Shown one piece after another: positions 22,797 through 33,969 of a DNA stretch of 60,000 bases (the stretch's first letter is position 1; each line of letters begins with the position of its first letter). The DNA is taken from positions 5,272,001 through 5,332,000 of the forward strand of contig NC_079882.1 in the NCBI RefSeq assembly GCF_029227915.1. Direction: 5' to 3'. The translations under genes were made by a program, and so were the position numbers. Origin of the DNA: Hydractinia symbiolongicarpus (taxonomy: Eukaryota > Cnidaria > Hydrozoa > Anthoathecata > Hydractiniidae). The notes below the pieces were generated by a model, which searched no databases, was not told where the DNA came from, and was given only the letters and a program-made list of their open reading frames with translations.

Positions 22797-25700
22797 ATGA
22801 GGTGCATAATATTTCTACTCATCGTTGCTTATGCATCGGCAAATTACAATATTGGTAAGAATTTATTTAAACTCTGTCTAACTTTTCGCTGTTTAAGTTT
22901 TTGCAACCCAAAAATGCGGAATGAAAGCAGAGAAAGTCCTTTATACATTTATTAGCGATTGTCAAAGTAAAAGTTAGATTTTCTTAGTCCCTAAAAATGG
23001 TGCTTCCTGTAACTTGGGCAAAGGACTTTTTGTGTTTTTTTTTTGTATTGGTATGAACCGTAAATTATTCAAAACAATTATAAAACCCTGGGAAACCTGC
23101 ATTGTATCACGGGTTAGGATAATTGCATATCTAACCTCGGTGAATTTTCCTGAAGTTTTGCATATTACTTGCGAACATCCAACAATGTTGCAAATATTTT
23201 ATAATGAATAAAAAGAATAATGATTTCCCACATAAGTCTCATGCGATATTACAACAGAAATTTCCAACAACCAATCAGAATATTCGATTATTTTGCTTCA
23301 AAGGGAATATTTCCGTCTAATTTTTTTAATCGACTTTAGCTTCTGTTAAAAATATGTCAAAAATTTTTATAAAAATAACACACTATTTTCACACTACACC
23401 GGCAATAAAATGTCCATCTTTCTTGCTAAAACATAGAGATATCTATATGGTTGAAAAGGCCTTTATATGAAAGTAGCTGTACACTTAAAACATAAAAAAT
23501 AGAAGAAAACGTTTTAATCTATTAAGCACAAGTGAATTTGTTTTTAAATGCAGACGGAGCTGTAAAAATTTAACTGTTTCAGGATATTTATCTGAAGAAG
23601 ATGCTGATATAAGTAATGAAGTTGAAGATGGGAGTGTGACATTAACAGCTCAAATGGTAACTCATAATTTAACTTTTATTTTATTTTTTTCATCTTCTTT
23701 TTTTCACATAATTAATATAATTTCTAAATGACGTCACTGAAGATTTCATTAATTGCTGTGCATGTTGGTATGACCTGGTACTGCCATCTTACCAACCCCT
23801 TCGCAATAAAGTTTTATTGTGGATAAGAAAAAGTTGTATTACAACCCCACCTCGCGCGAAAAGTGTAGCAACACTATAACTTTAATGCATCAGAAATTAT
23901 AACAAAAAGGCTTGTCATGTAATCAGAAAAAAAAAATCAGCTAAGATAACAATTGCTGGATTCAGGAATTTTGCTACAAAATCATCATTTCTGTGAAGTG
24001 CTCCTTTGCCACAGACCAATATGTGTCAATGGGTTTGATTTTGACACGAAATTTTGTGTGATTGCGCAGGGAGCACCCTGCGCAATTATCATTTCGGGTA
24101 ATGCAAAAAATGACTCGCCACAACACTCCTCATAAAGTCAAAAAAAATTTTCTGGTACTATATTTGGCAACACGATCGCCATGGTAACGTCTAAGGTGGA
24201 CTTTTTAATAAAAATTTAATGAAATTTTTAATGAAAAGTTGTGAAAATGTAGAAAGTATGAAAATTTTCAAGTTTTAGGCTCGTTGGGGCAGTATTTTAG
24301 AAGTTTTAATAAAAAAGGTTAAGTAGTCAATCTAAAAAGCTCCTACAAAAACTCGTCCAATATAGGCCCAGGCAGCTTCGAGCATTAGCGTTTTCATACC
24401 AACCTCAACTTCAAAGCTCATTATGTTTTTCCTGTTCAAGTCCTGTTAAGATATAAAAAAACCCTGGGGATGAGGTTGTGTTTATACTAATGTTGGTTGT
24501 AACGCATTCTTTGGATCAGTGGAAAGAAACCTGGGCATGAAACTGCTTTTTATTTTCCTCAGAAAACAGTCATTATATTACAAAGTTCTGTTTTTTAGTG
24601 TAAGGACCAATACACTGCATGTGCCAAGAAAGCCAGTTGGTGGGCGAAAAAAAGTGGATACAAAAAATGCAAAGCAAATGTTTTGTGGGCTTGTGTAAGT
24701 ATATATTATATACTTATAAAAATTTCTTACTTTTTATCTGTCCTGTGTTTTTTATAGGAAGGTTACCCTCTTGAAACTTATCCTTTATCTCTTTAATAAT
24801 AGCCGTATTTTGTCTGTCTGTCCGCGATAGGCGAGTTCCGTGGCGAAAACGCGAAATGCGATATATAAAGGACGGGCGACCCCGTGGATTTTTCTACGGG
24901 TTAACGGCTAGTCTATATTATAATACCCGTAAACGTCTGTCCGTCAGTCACACAAAATGGTAGCTTAGATGCCCAAGTAGCGAGACACACGCAGTACGGT
25001 ATAAAAAGGACGGGCGAACCCGTGGATTTTTCCACGGGTTAATGACTAGTTTTTATAAATTTTTTTAGCCCTTCAAATTATAATTTCATGGGTGTAGAAA
25101 ATCCCTAGAAACAAACACAGAAATACTCGTGAGAACAAGTTATTGTTTTCACGGTTACCGAAAATGAATTAGTTATGGCAACGCAATTTAAAAGAACCCG
25201 GTGCAAAGTATTTTATTAAAAATAGTTGTAAATGTTTATCAGTCTAAAATTAATTGGGTTTTTCTTTGTTATTGTGTTATAAAAATAAGTACGAGAAGTT
25301 TAATTGATGATGACATTGTTTTAATTATATTATTGTGTTATATTATTTATCAATCTAAAATTAATTTGGTTTTTATTTGTTATTGTGTTATATTATGAGA
25401 AATAAACATTTCTTTGTGCACGTGCATCAGAAAACTTAAGTTGATTGTAAAGCTTCATACAAAAGAAGCTTACCCTTATACGGAAGCTTATTACGGCCAT
25501 GTCTACACATTTCATTGATCAATGTTGTATCTCGAGATCGAAGTTTTCATCTCCAGATCAAAGAACACCTTTCGATCTCCTATATCAAACCTTCCATTTC
25601 AAGCTTCCTTTAGATCTCGAGATCAAAGCTTCCATCTTAAGATCAAAGTTTCCATCTTGGGATTGAAGGTTAGATACAACATTGACCTCGAGATACAACA

Positions 25701-26478
25701 TTGATCAATAAAATGTGCAGACATGGCCCTAATAAGCTTCCGTAGCTTTACCCTATATAATTCGGAATAACGGACCTTTATTAATAAAATGATCACTTAT
25801 TTTACTTGTTTAAAATTAATTTTACCAACTTAAAAACGAATAACATAAATAACACGAGAGTAAATATAAAATTCTAAAGGGCGAAAAATGTCTATGTGAC
25901 GTCATTTTTAATCCCAGTGTTCACGACAATTTAGGGCTTTTCATGAGCGCCCAACATTGCAGAACAGAGACCCTTTTTCATATCTGATGATGGGGTATGG
26001 TCACATCTTGATGTAGTATTTAGTTTGAGATCGCTCTTAACAAATGGCACCACGAAACAAAGAAACCGTGTTTTGCTGGTTCCCGTAACCTATAACAAGA
26101 TCTGAGTGTGATGTATATTATCGGAATTAAACCTCGTTGAGTTTAAATATATTTTGTTTGAGTCGAAAAACCAACAGTTAGGGCTTTGCATGAGCGTGCA
26201 ACATGCACCCCAATCTTTACTCGCGGTAATGCACGTCAATTTTGATGTCCAGTGTTTAAATAACGTTTTTCAGTTGTGCGTTTGTGTTGTTGCCAATTTA
26301 TTTCGGCTGCATGACTTTTTTTAAATTAATAGGTTGATTTTTCTTCTCTTTCTTTTTGAAGTGCAACGATTTGCATCAAAGATGTCGCGCCAAAGCTGTC
26401 AATTTAAAGGATTACATGAAATGTCAGGACGAGATGTTCGCCTGCAAGTTGCCTCCAAAGATTGAAGACAAATTTTGA
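22797..26478 (+). CDS. Small secreted cysteine-rich protein (114 aa)
   Basis: Four exons join in phase: 22797-22854, 23583-23656, 24599-24694 and 26362-26478, 345 nt in all. The start is the second ATG of the open frame because it gives a compact signal peptide (MRCIIFLLIVAYASA); the first ATG at 22758 would add 13 residues. After the signal comes a short acidic stretch (EEDADISNEVEDG), then two modules, one per exon. The first has Cys spacing C-x6-C-x15-C-x7-C and is rich in Lys and Trp. The second has C-x6-C-x12-C-x6-C. Each begins exactly at its exon start with Cys, so the modules probably arose by exon duplication. The pattern suggests two helical disulfide-paired hairpins. An acidic propeptide followed by a cysteine-rich part is seen in cnidarian secreted peptides, but I do not recognise the family and assign no function. 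Confidence 0.7.
23657..24598. other. Intron 2 of the cysteine-rich protein gene
   Basis: Nothing beyond short AT-rich repeats (AATTTTTAATGAAA near 24215-24235) is recognisable. Confidence 0.4.
24788..25049 (+). mobile_element. Tandem pair of Helitron-like elements
   Basis: Units 24788-24911 (124 bp) and 24912-25049 (138 bp) have the same ends as the array at 16.5 kb: TCTCTTTAATAATAGCCG at the start, a CCGTGGATTTTTCCACGGG-type hairpin, and CTAG. The first ends CTAG and the second begins TCTATATTATAATACCCG in the next base. The junction is the same in kind as the last junction of the 16.5-kb array. The pair lies in intron 3 of the cysteine-rich protein gene and is flanked by A on the left and T on the right. 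Confidence 0.8.
25233..25394. repeat. Two direct copies of a 111-bp-spaced block
   Basis: The block TATCAGTCTAAAATTAATTG...TTGTTATTGTGTTATA begins at 25237 and recurs from 25348 with a few changes. AT-rich and non-coding. Confidence 0.6.
25479..25744. mobile_element. 266-bp MITE with about 60-bp terminal inverted repeats
   Basis: TACGGAAGCTTATTACGGCCATGTCT at 25479 onwards matches, as complement, the right end AGACATGGCCCTAATAAGCTTCCGTA ending at 25744. The match continues inwards to CTCGAGATC with few differences. Between the arms a motif built on GATCTCGAGATC and AAGCTTCCATCT is repeated several times. No coding capacity. It lies in intron 3 of the cysteine-rich protein gene. Confidence 0.8.
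25955..26170 (+). repeat. Dispersed 215-bp repeat, copy A
   Basis: Matches 31612-31830 in the same orientation at about 85 percent by eye (shared core TCACATCTTGATGTAGTATTT and AAGAAACCGTGTTTTGCT). No terminal repeats or tRNA boxes were seen, so its class is unknown. Confidence 0.75.
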
Positions 26479-26579
26479 AGACAAATATCCATATCATATC
26501 ATTTATTTACATTTTGAAATATACTTTTCTTCTTCAGTATTATTTGTATTATTCGTATGTTGTCATGATTTATTACCAA

Positions 26580-27015
26580 AATTCAAGAATTAGTTACAAT
26601 GTGTACTATAAAACAACAACAACAACAAAAACAACAACAACAAAGTCAACGACAACGACAACATTACGACAACGATAACGACAACCATAACAACTACGAC
26701 AACAAATACGACACATTAGTATTTGCAACAAAATAAAATTCAAGAATTAGTTATAACTTCTATACAAAACCACAAAAACGACAACGATAACAATTACGAC
26801 AACGACAACGACAACGATAAGAAAAAAAAAATGCGCCGATAACAATAGTATTTATAACAAAATAAAAATTAAGAATTATTTATAACTTCTGTCTATACAA
26901 CAACCCCAAAAAACAACAACAACGACAACGAAAACAATTACGAAAACGAAAACGATAATGACAAGGATACGATGAGGACAATGAATGCGCCGACAACAAT
27001 TGTATATATAACAAA
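26580..27015 (+). repeat. CAA/CGA-rich higher-order tandem repeat
   Basis: Runs of CAACAACAA and ACGACAACGACAACG alternate with an AT block (AAAATAAAATTCAAGAATTAGTTATAAC) at about 26584, 26743 and 26869. Each monomer is thus an AT block plus a trinucleotide run, 125-160 bp long. It starts about 100 bases after the cysteine-rich gene's stop. AATAAA inside the second AT block (about 26731) may serve as that gene's polyadenylation signal. Confidence 0.7.
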
Positions 27016-27548
27016 ACAACAGAAACAACTTGTAACACTAAATTCTTATAAGGGATTGGGGTTAGGCGATGCAACAAATTGATGTATAGCCTCATATATT
27101 TCAGGCTATAATATGAAGTTTTATACCTACAATCTATAATGGGGAGGATATGATAAAAAATATATAGCTTCAGAAAATACACATCAAAGGAATAATAAAA
27201 AAATACCAAAAATACATTTTTTGTTGACCTGCTGCGGCCTGTTGCGGTTATTCGTTAGTGTGAACACATGGAAAAGGTAAAACGTCGTTGACAGGTGATC
27301 CAAGGTGTTGACGTGTGTGTTATCCATTTTTAATCCTGTCTCTACTGACGGATATGTCTCTCCGCCTGTTTTTGTCTGGTATTATCACGAGCAAGGTAAG
27401 TTATTGTGGCCGAAAAATTCTTGCGTCGGATTTTCTGCTGAAACTTCTCTTGTCATGTTACCTTTTATCTTTCCATGCCTGTAATGGCAGAATGGCAGTA
27501 TAACTGAAAATTTGTCTTTGTCTTTCTGTCTGACTGAAAATTTAAATA

Positions 27549-30313
27549 TCAATCACTGTTTTCAGGAGCTTTCTCATCACCGGATAGCTTCTTCTGTTTT
27601 CTTTCCTTAACTCGTCGATTTTGAAACCAGGTTTTGATCTGTTTTTCGGACAGATTTAGAGAATAAGCCAACTCGATACGTCTCCTTCTCGTGACGTACT
27701 GACACAAACTGAATTCTCGTTCTAGTTCTCTTGTTTGATGAGATGAAAAACATGGCCGGCTTCTCATTGTTGGATCTAATTAAATAAGAAAATATCATTA
27801 TTTAACGTCACATTTGACATTTACCAGTAATGAAATAGTTATTTCTGACATGCATATTCTATCCTCTGTTGACTTTACACTAAAAATTAGTCATCAACTT
27901 TATATTATAAGACCCTACCACACCCAATTAAACATGAAATGGCTTGCCGTAAGGCAAAAAATACGTTCATGCCCATGTTTGGATTAAATTATCAAAAAAG
28001 CTGACACGACAGAAGGATAATCTTTATAACTAATGATCCCGTGTTTATTGATTTCACATTACAGGCTATCTTACAATGTGTATATAGATTTTTAAGTTGC
28101 CTATCCTGACTTAGCAGAGCATATGATAGTATGACTGAGCAAGTGATCTTCTGCCCTATTTCTAGACTACAACACCAATTTAAAAAAAGTTTAAATAACT
28201 TTAATGATTATGTCTGGAAGCTTTTAATTTAAAATAATTTGAAACGAAAATAGTAGTAGAAGTAAAATTGTCATCGCGTAAAGTCATTATAAAATTTGAC
28301 ATTCTGTTAAAATTTATATCGAAACATTGACGCAGACATTTTGGCAAAATAAAAGAAACGATGCAATAAGGTGTAACATGTGACGTGTTGTCGTAATAAT
28401 AATTCTACAGGAAAGAGGAAACAGGAAGGTATCGCTTCGTGTATATGTATCAATTGAAAGCAAACAACTACTTTGTTCCTTCCCGCATCATTATTGACAG
28501 GCTGTATTATGTTGAATTGTAAACAAATGAAATGGTTTAGACGTCAAACAAGTTAAAGATACTCGGGTTAGCGTGAATTTTATGATTTGTTGTTGTAAAA
28601 CAACTTTTTGGACTTCAGGATATTGTGCTGTGTTGCTCTGTTGTTTTCATTGGTGTTGAAAAAAGCGGCGATAAGTTAAAAGGCGGTATAGGAAGGCACG
28701 TTTTTCTCACAAGAAACTTGAAGACGTACAACCATGGACAAAATTTGTGCAAATGATTGTTTGTTCAAAGAAATTGAAAACAGCATCGCATGGACAGTAC
28801 TTTACAGCCGGTAGGCTGCGAGTCTTAACTTTGACAGATGTGTAGACTAGAAAACAACGTTGAAAAATGTACCATACGCAGTTTTTGCAATGTTCTCATA
28901 ATGTAAATATACAAGTTGAGGTCTAAGAAATAGCATTAACGAGTAAACTTTAACGAATACAAGGCTTATGTGTCGTCTTATATAGAAAACGTTTGTGTCA
29001 GTGAGAACAATCTTATAAATTTGATTTCCTTTCCAATATGTAATGTCCAAAGTTGCTAATTAATTAATTTCCAAATTTTCATTACTAAAAACATTATTAA
29101 TTCGTTTCTGAACTAAATTTACCTTTGATAAAAAAATAAAAAAGGAATAATTGCTTCATTAGACATGTAACTGAAGTCCTGACGAAATTTGCGATTGCTT
29201 TTTGCTGCAGTTAACTTTAATTATTGGTAATCGTTAGCTGTAAAATATATTCTTCCATTTCTGTCAAGCTTCGAGCTACTAAAACACGATTGCTGTTGTT
29301 TTTAGTGGCACGTTTATCATTTTAAAGAACAGTCCACAGGCAGAAAATTACATTTGCCATGTAGAAATAAGAATTGTATTGACAGAGATCTAATATTTGC
29401 AACTCCATTCAGTATAGTACCATAGTATTGAAGGTCCAGCACGCAGTTTTTCATAAACAAGTTGCTCACATAATCCTTTTAAACCAAGTCACGAGATAAA
29501 GTTTATCTACCTACCCTGAGAATGCTCTGTGGGCCAAAGATCTGTCGTCATGTTGGTCTCCTTAGTTAGCTGCATGTTACGGTTTGTTCCAAACATACAT
29601 GAAGAAATTTGATTTGATAGTACACCTGGTGTAGCAGATGGAATCGTTCCTTTCGTTTCCACGTTTTGAAACAACCGAGCAGTGTAATTATTATAAGCGG
29701 TCCATAGTGGCGTCACAGGGTTGCTTACATTCAGGGTCCGTAGAGTATTCGTTCGATCTTGTATACGTTGTTCGATCAAATTATTTTGCTCGTGTTGAAG
29801 AGTACTTAAAGTAATTCTATGTTTTGGATTGTTCGCTGATATTTTTTCCAACGGGGGACCAGGCTTCACAGAATCGCTCACCACAGCACCACAACCGCGA
29901 TTATACATTGCAAGATATAACTGCTGGGTGGCGTCCACCGGGCTGGTAACATTTTGGAATGTATAATTTGAATCAACAGAGTCATTATCTGCAAAGTTGA
30001 TGGAGGATTGTTGTGTATTTATGGAACTGGTATCTCCACTTACGTTAATGGAGACTGAAATATTGAAGTTTTTTTCTGAAAAAAAAAGAAACAAATAAAA
30101 AGTAATAGTGTTGAACTGATTTTATTCGGCGGTTTTGAAAGGTTACCTGTAAAAATAATAATAATAAAGTGATTTATGGTGAGAATGACTGACAATAAAC
30201 AAAAACAAACAAATAAACTTTAAAAAAAAGCAAGCAAAGAAACATAAACTAAGAAAAAACTAGTTAGCTAAATCGCAGTGGAGAATTGTTTTACCTCCTC
30301 CCAACATATCCAT
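27549..30313 (-). CDS. Antp-class homeodomain protein, Hox/ParaHox-like (268 aa)
   Basis: Three exons join in phase: 30313-30295, 30075-29515 and 27775-27549 (807 nt). The homeodomain covers about residues 196-255, near the C terminus, and is encoded by the last exon. It has the diagnostic residues F8, L16, F20, W48, F49, N51 and R53, plus RRRRIELA in helix 2 and QIKTWFQNRR in helix 3. The last part reads RVKERKQKK; KERK is the usual Cdx wording, while T47 and V54 are unusual. The 190-residue N-terminal part is Ser/Thr/Asn-rich with no domain; DLWPTEH just before the splice site might be a degenerate Pbx-binding hexapeptide. It should be a nuclear DNA-binding regulator of body-axis patterning. 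Class is firm. Cdx-like or posterior Hox identity is a guess. Confidence 0.85.
27776..29514. other. Intron 2 of the homeobox gene
   Basis: 1.74 kb between the N-terminal exon and the homeodomain exon, with donor GTAGGTAG and acceptor TTATTTAATTAG on the minus strand. No repeat stood out, unlike most introns in the window. This could leave room for conserved regulatory sequence. Confidence 0.6.
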
Positions 30314-30929
30314 GTCTTTATAATTCCAGTCAAGCAATGTCCACAACGCGCTGTCGACCTTAAAGACGTTCTGTAAATGTATATTTGCTGTTTACAAGCT
30401 TAGCACGTCAGTTAGCAAATATTGATAAAATACACATATATAATTATGTGCCTTAAGTTATCACATAAAATAGCCAAATTAAATTTAAACTCCTTTTTTT
30501 GTGTCTCTTCTGAACTTGACTAAATGACAGCAAATATTTCGAGTTTATCTTCTTCGTCAGGTTCACCACATTATGAAGTGTTGATTTTCTATGTTAACAG
30601 ATTTTTCAACGCAACTCACAGATGTCTCGGCTTTTCCAGACAGTACAGATAGCAATTCAAATTTCCTTTTTTTCTATGTCTTTTATGTACGATGTATTTT
30701 TATTTTTGTTTTTTTTTATATATTTTTAAGTAGTCCATCAAAACAACCGGAAAAGTTAAAAATAAGATTTTAAGTTAAGGTCAAAAATGTTACTTCAATA
30801 TTGACTCATGATATAAATTCTTGTTACAATACAATGGCTGACGTGTTTTTATTCTCAGACTGGTGGTCCAGATAATTTTTTCGAAAAAAGGATGACTTTT
30901 TGGAAGAAAATTAATCCTAAACTCAGTCA
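30314..30929. other. Upstream region of the homeobox gene
   Basis: The minus strand has a good acceptor (CATTTACAG at about 30373-30381) some 60 bases before the start codon. The mature 5' UTR may therefore begin with a spliced exon or leader. No promoter element recognised. Confidence 0.4.
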
Positions 30930-31190
30930 ACCACTTGTAATCCTGATAACTTCAAACGTCGATAACTCGAACTTCAAGTAACTCGAAGTTCAAGTAACTC
31001 GAAGTTTAAATAACTCGAAGTTCAAGTATCTTGAACTGATTTTTAATTTCCCTTCTCGGACCTTTACTAATACTTTTATAAAAAAATCACTCGATAAGTC
31101 AAACTCCGAACTCAAACAATCGCTAATTTGAACTGTTTTGAGGTTTCCTGGACTAAAACACCCCTTATTAACTCGAACCCCGGAGAAAAA
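30930..31190. mobile_element. Decayed DNA transposon with AACTCGAA motifs (pogo-like?)
   Basis: The motif AACTCGAAGTTCAAGT is repeated in tandem at 30962-31030, and AACTCGAAC/AAGTCAAAC-like copies recur to 31180. CTCAGTCAACC stands near the left end and ACTCGAACCCCGGAG near the right. This style of sub-terminal repeat is common in pogo/Tigger-like non-autonomous elements. The ends are too decayed to pair with confidence. Confidence 0.35.
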
Positions 31191-31611
31191 AGGTAATAAG
31201 GCTATTATTATCAAAGTTATTATTTTTCTTTCAAAAAAAAACAGAGATACAAAACTCCTTCTCCAGTAAACTGTAAAGCACAAGCCACTTTTGCAAACCC
31301 GTCATCACCAATATTAAAGACAATTATTTCCTGTAAAAACTTAGAGTGGGACTCGAGGGCTAAAGTATGCTAATAATCAATAGGGCAGAATCACGATTTT
31401 TCGAAATTACCCAGGGTTCTACAACGTTCTCCAGCGCTGAAACTTGTTTGAAAGCGACACAACTGAACTTCACGGTTGGCTAAGAAATCATGACCTGGAA
31501 CCGGGGATAATGCAAAGCAATGCCATGAATAATGCAAGTGAAAGAAGAGGAAGTTTTGAACAATTTTTTAAATTGGTTTTACTGGATTTTAAAGCACCCC
31601 ACAATAAGAAT

Positions 31612-31830
31612 TACAGAACATAGACTCTTTTTTATATCTGATGATGGGGTAGGGTCACATCTTGATGTAGTATTTATTTTGAGCTCGCTCTTAACGAATG
31701 CCACAATGAAGCAAAGAAACCGTGTTTTGCTAGTTCCCGTAACCTAAACCGAGATCTGGGTGTGATGTATATGAGAATTAATTATCTTTAAACTTCGTTG
31801 ATTAAATATATTTTACTAAATCAAAAGGTT
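31612..31830 (+). repeat. Dispersed 215-bp repeat, copy B
   Basis: Second copy of the repeat at 25955-26170. Both share ATCTGATGATGGGGTA and TTCCCGTAACCTA and extend into a less conserved tail with AAATATATTTT. Confidence 0.75.
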
Positions 31831-32330
31831 TTTAAAAGGTTGACTAAATAATCGTATTTCACAGGTGGAGTTTAACATAGAGTTTAATAAAAAGTTTTTT
31901 TTTAAGTTGTTTTTGTCAAAATCGTGAGTAATTAAGAACAACCAGATTTGTATCAACCTCATCCCAGGGTTTCTTTTTCTCTCATCGCACAGCGCTAATT
32001 TGCAAACCTGACAAAAAAGAAAAAGGCCAATATTTATAGTAGAGCTACGCCTTTTCAATATTCAGAAAAGCAGTGAGAAACTGAAATAGATACCAACTTT
32101 TAATATTAAATTCACACAGCCTTTGTGATTGTCTAGAAGCAAGAGTATTGCTTGACAGGTCAAAAAAACCATTCACTAAATAAATTTAAGAAAATACACT
32201 ATTCTATGGGACATACAGCTGTTATATAAAGCGTTGGGAAAGAATTGAATGAATAGGAATTCGCTAAGGTCTGTTTTATAAAGGTCAATTTTCGGGGAAA
32301 AGTATCTGCATGAAAGAGTGTTCGCAACGT

Positions 32331-33102
32331 CCAAAAATTAAAACTACTTTATTTTCAACAAAATTTGGCACAGTTAACAAATAAAGTATGCTGAAAATGA
32401 TGATGATACAAAGTTTGATTTTTTGTCACCTAAATGTCATTTCAGGCCAAAATTGGTCCAAAAATTAAAACTACTTTATTTTCAACAAAATTTGGCACAG
32501 TTAACAAATAAAGTGTGCTGAACATGATGGTGACATCAAAATTTTGATTTCTTGTCACCTAAATGTCATTTTAAGCCAAAATTGGTCCAAAAATTAAAAC
32601 CACTTCATTTTCGGGCAAATTTGGCACAATTAACAAATAAAGTATGCTGAAAATGATGATGATACAAAAGTTTGATTTTTTGTCACCTAAATGTCATTTC
32701 AGGCCAAAATTTGTCCAAAAATTAAAACTACTTTATTTTCGACAAAAATTGGCACAGTTAATAAAAAAGTATACTGAAAATTATGCTCACATCAAAATTT
32801 TGATTTTTTGTCAACTATAAATGACGTTTAAGACCATAAACGTTTCAATCGCAAGACTTTTAACCATGAATGATAGGTCGTATTTTTTGTTAGCAATTTA
32901 TTTTAAAATGTGAGTTTATTATGACACGTTTCGTTTTGTTTGCGTTTGTTGTAAGATAAAATGTCACTTGTGTGCTTTATCTTTAGAGCTTCATGCACCA
33001 AACCTCTTCGAATGTTTGGCACGATAACACAACGAATTAGTAGGTTGTCATCAAATGTTTTGGTAGCAAGCGGAAATTCTTAGAGCCCCCAGGGCTTCTT
33101 GT
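32331..33102 (+). repeat. Dispersed repeat copy 2, with four 128-bp monomers
   Basis: CCAAAAATTAAAAC recurs at 32331, 32459, 32587 and 32715, exactly 128 bp apart each time. Each monomer includes a TTTGGCACAGTTAA-type block and ATGTCATTT. The fourth monomer runs on into a unique tail that matches 11200-11485 and ends AGAGCCCCCAGGGCTTCTTG. The element family thus has a variable-number monomer block and a fixed tail. Confidence 0.85.
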
Positions 33103-33254
33103 AATATATTTGTTACCAGAGAGATTCAAATTTTGTGAAGGTAATGTCGTTCTCCTTAAATCCAGACGATTAATATTTCATTAACATATAACATAACAGC
33201 TTAGTCACTTTTAATACAATACAGTGGTCAATAGCATGTTTATGTATTATTGAC

Positions 33255-33340
33255 CATACTATCCGTTAACTCGTGGAAAAGTCCACGGGTTCGCCCATCA
33301 TCGCTCCCTGTGTCCGTAGCACAGGCACACGAGCCGGTTA
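33255..33340 (-). mobile_element. Truncated Helitron-like 3' end
   Basis: The minus strand reads GGGCGAACCCGTGGACTTTTCCACGAGTTAACGGATAG. This is the hairpin and end of the Helitron-like family, with ATAG instead of CTAG. The 5' half of the element is not recognisable and a long AT microsatellite starts just beyond. Confidence 0.6.
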
Positions 33341-33351
33341 GTTTTTTGAAT

Positions 33352-33866
33352 AATAAAATATATAAAAATATATAAAAATATATAAAAATATATAAAAATA
33401 TATAAAAATATATAAAAATATATAAAAATATATAAAAATATATAAAAATATATAAAAATATATAAAAATATATAAAAATATATAAAAATATATAAAAATA
33501 TATAAAAATATATAAAAATATATAAATATATATAAAAATATATAAAAGTATATAAAAATATATAAAAAATATATAAAAATATATAAAAATATATAAAAAT
33601 ATATAAAAATATATAAAAATATATAAAAATATATAAAAATATATAAAAATATATAAAAATATATAAAAATATATAAATAAAAATATATAAAAATATATAA
33701 AAATATATAAAAATATATAAAAATATATAAAAATATATAAAAATATATAAAAATATATAAAAATATATAAAAATATATAAAAATATATAAAAATATATAA
33801 AAATATATAAAAATATATAAAAATATATAAAAATATATAAAAATATATAAAAATATATAAAAATAT
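33352..33866. repeat. 515-bp array of a 10-bp AT unit, about 51 copies
   Basis: The unit TATAAAAATA repeats almost perfectly. A few length or base changes (near 33526, 33548, 33568 and 33675) shift the phase. It contains no G or C apart from one variant. Long open frames read through it only because the unit has no stop on the minus strand. Confidence 0.95.
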
Positions 33867-33969
33867 TGTGCCGTGCCAAGTGCAATATGGCGTATATTTT
33901 TTGAGTTTTTCAACTTTTGCAGAAAATTATTTTACGAGCCTTCTTCTCTTTCTTCTCTGTTTAAAAAAA

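Noticed and set aside
26475-26678. Plus frame ending in poly-Thr
   Set aside because: Product of the CAA/ACA repeat; begins at the end of the cysteine-rich gene's last exon in another frame.
26880-27209. Minus frame of 109 codons
   Set aside because: Runs through the same CGA/CAA repeat and AT-rich DNA with no recognisable motif.
27607-27798. Alternative minus-strand frame across the homeobox exon
   Set aside because: Shadow of the homeodomain frame, which has the diagnostic residues.
33352-33866. CRISPR-like regular repeat
   Set aside because: There are no spacers: it is a pure 10-bp tandem array in an animal genome.
33298-33913. Two long minus-strand open frames of 191 and 195 codons made of Tyr/Ile/Phe/Leu
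   Set aside because: They only read through the 10-bp AT array, which has no stop in those frames; composition is not protein-like.
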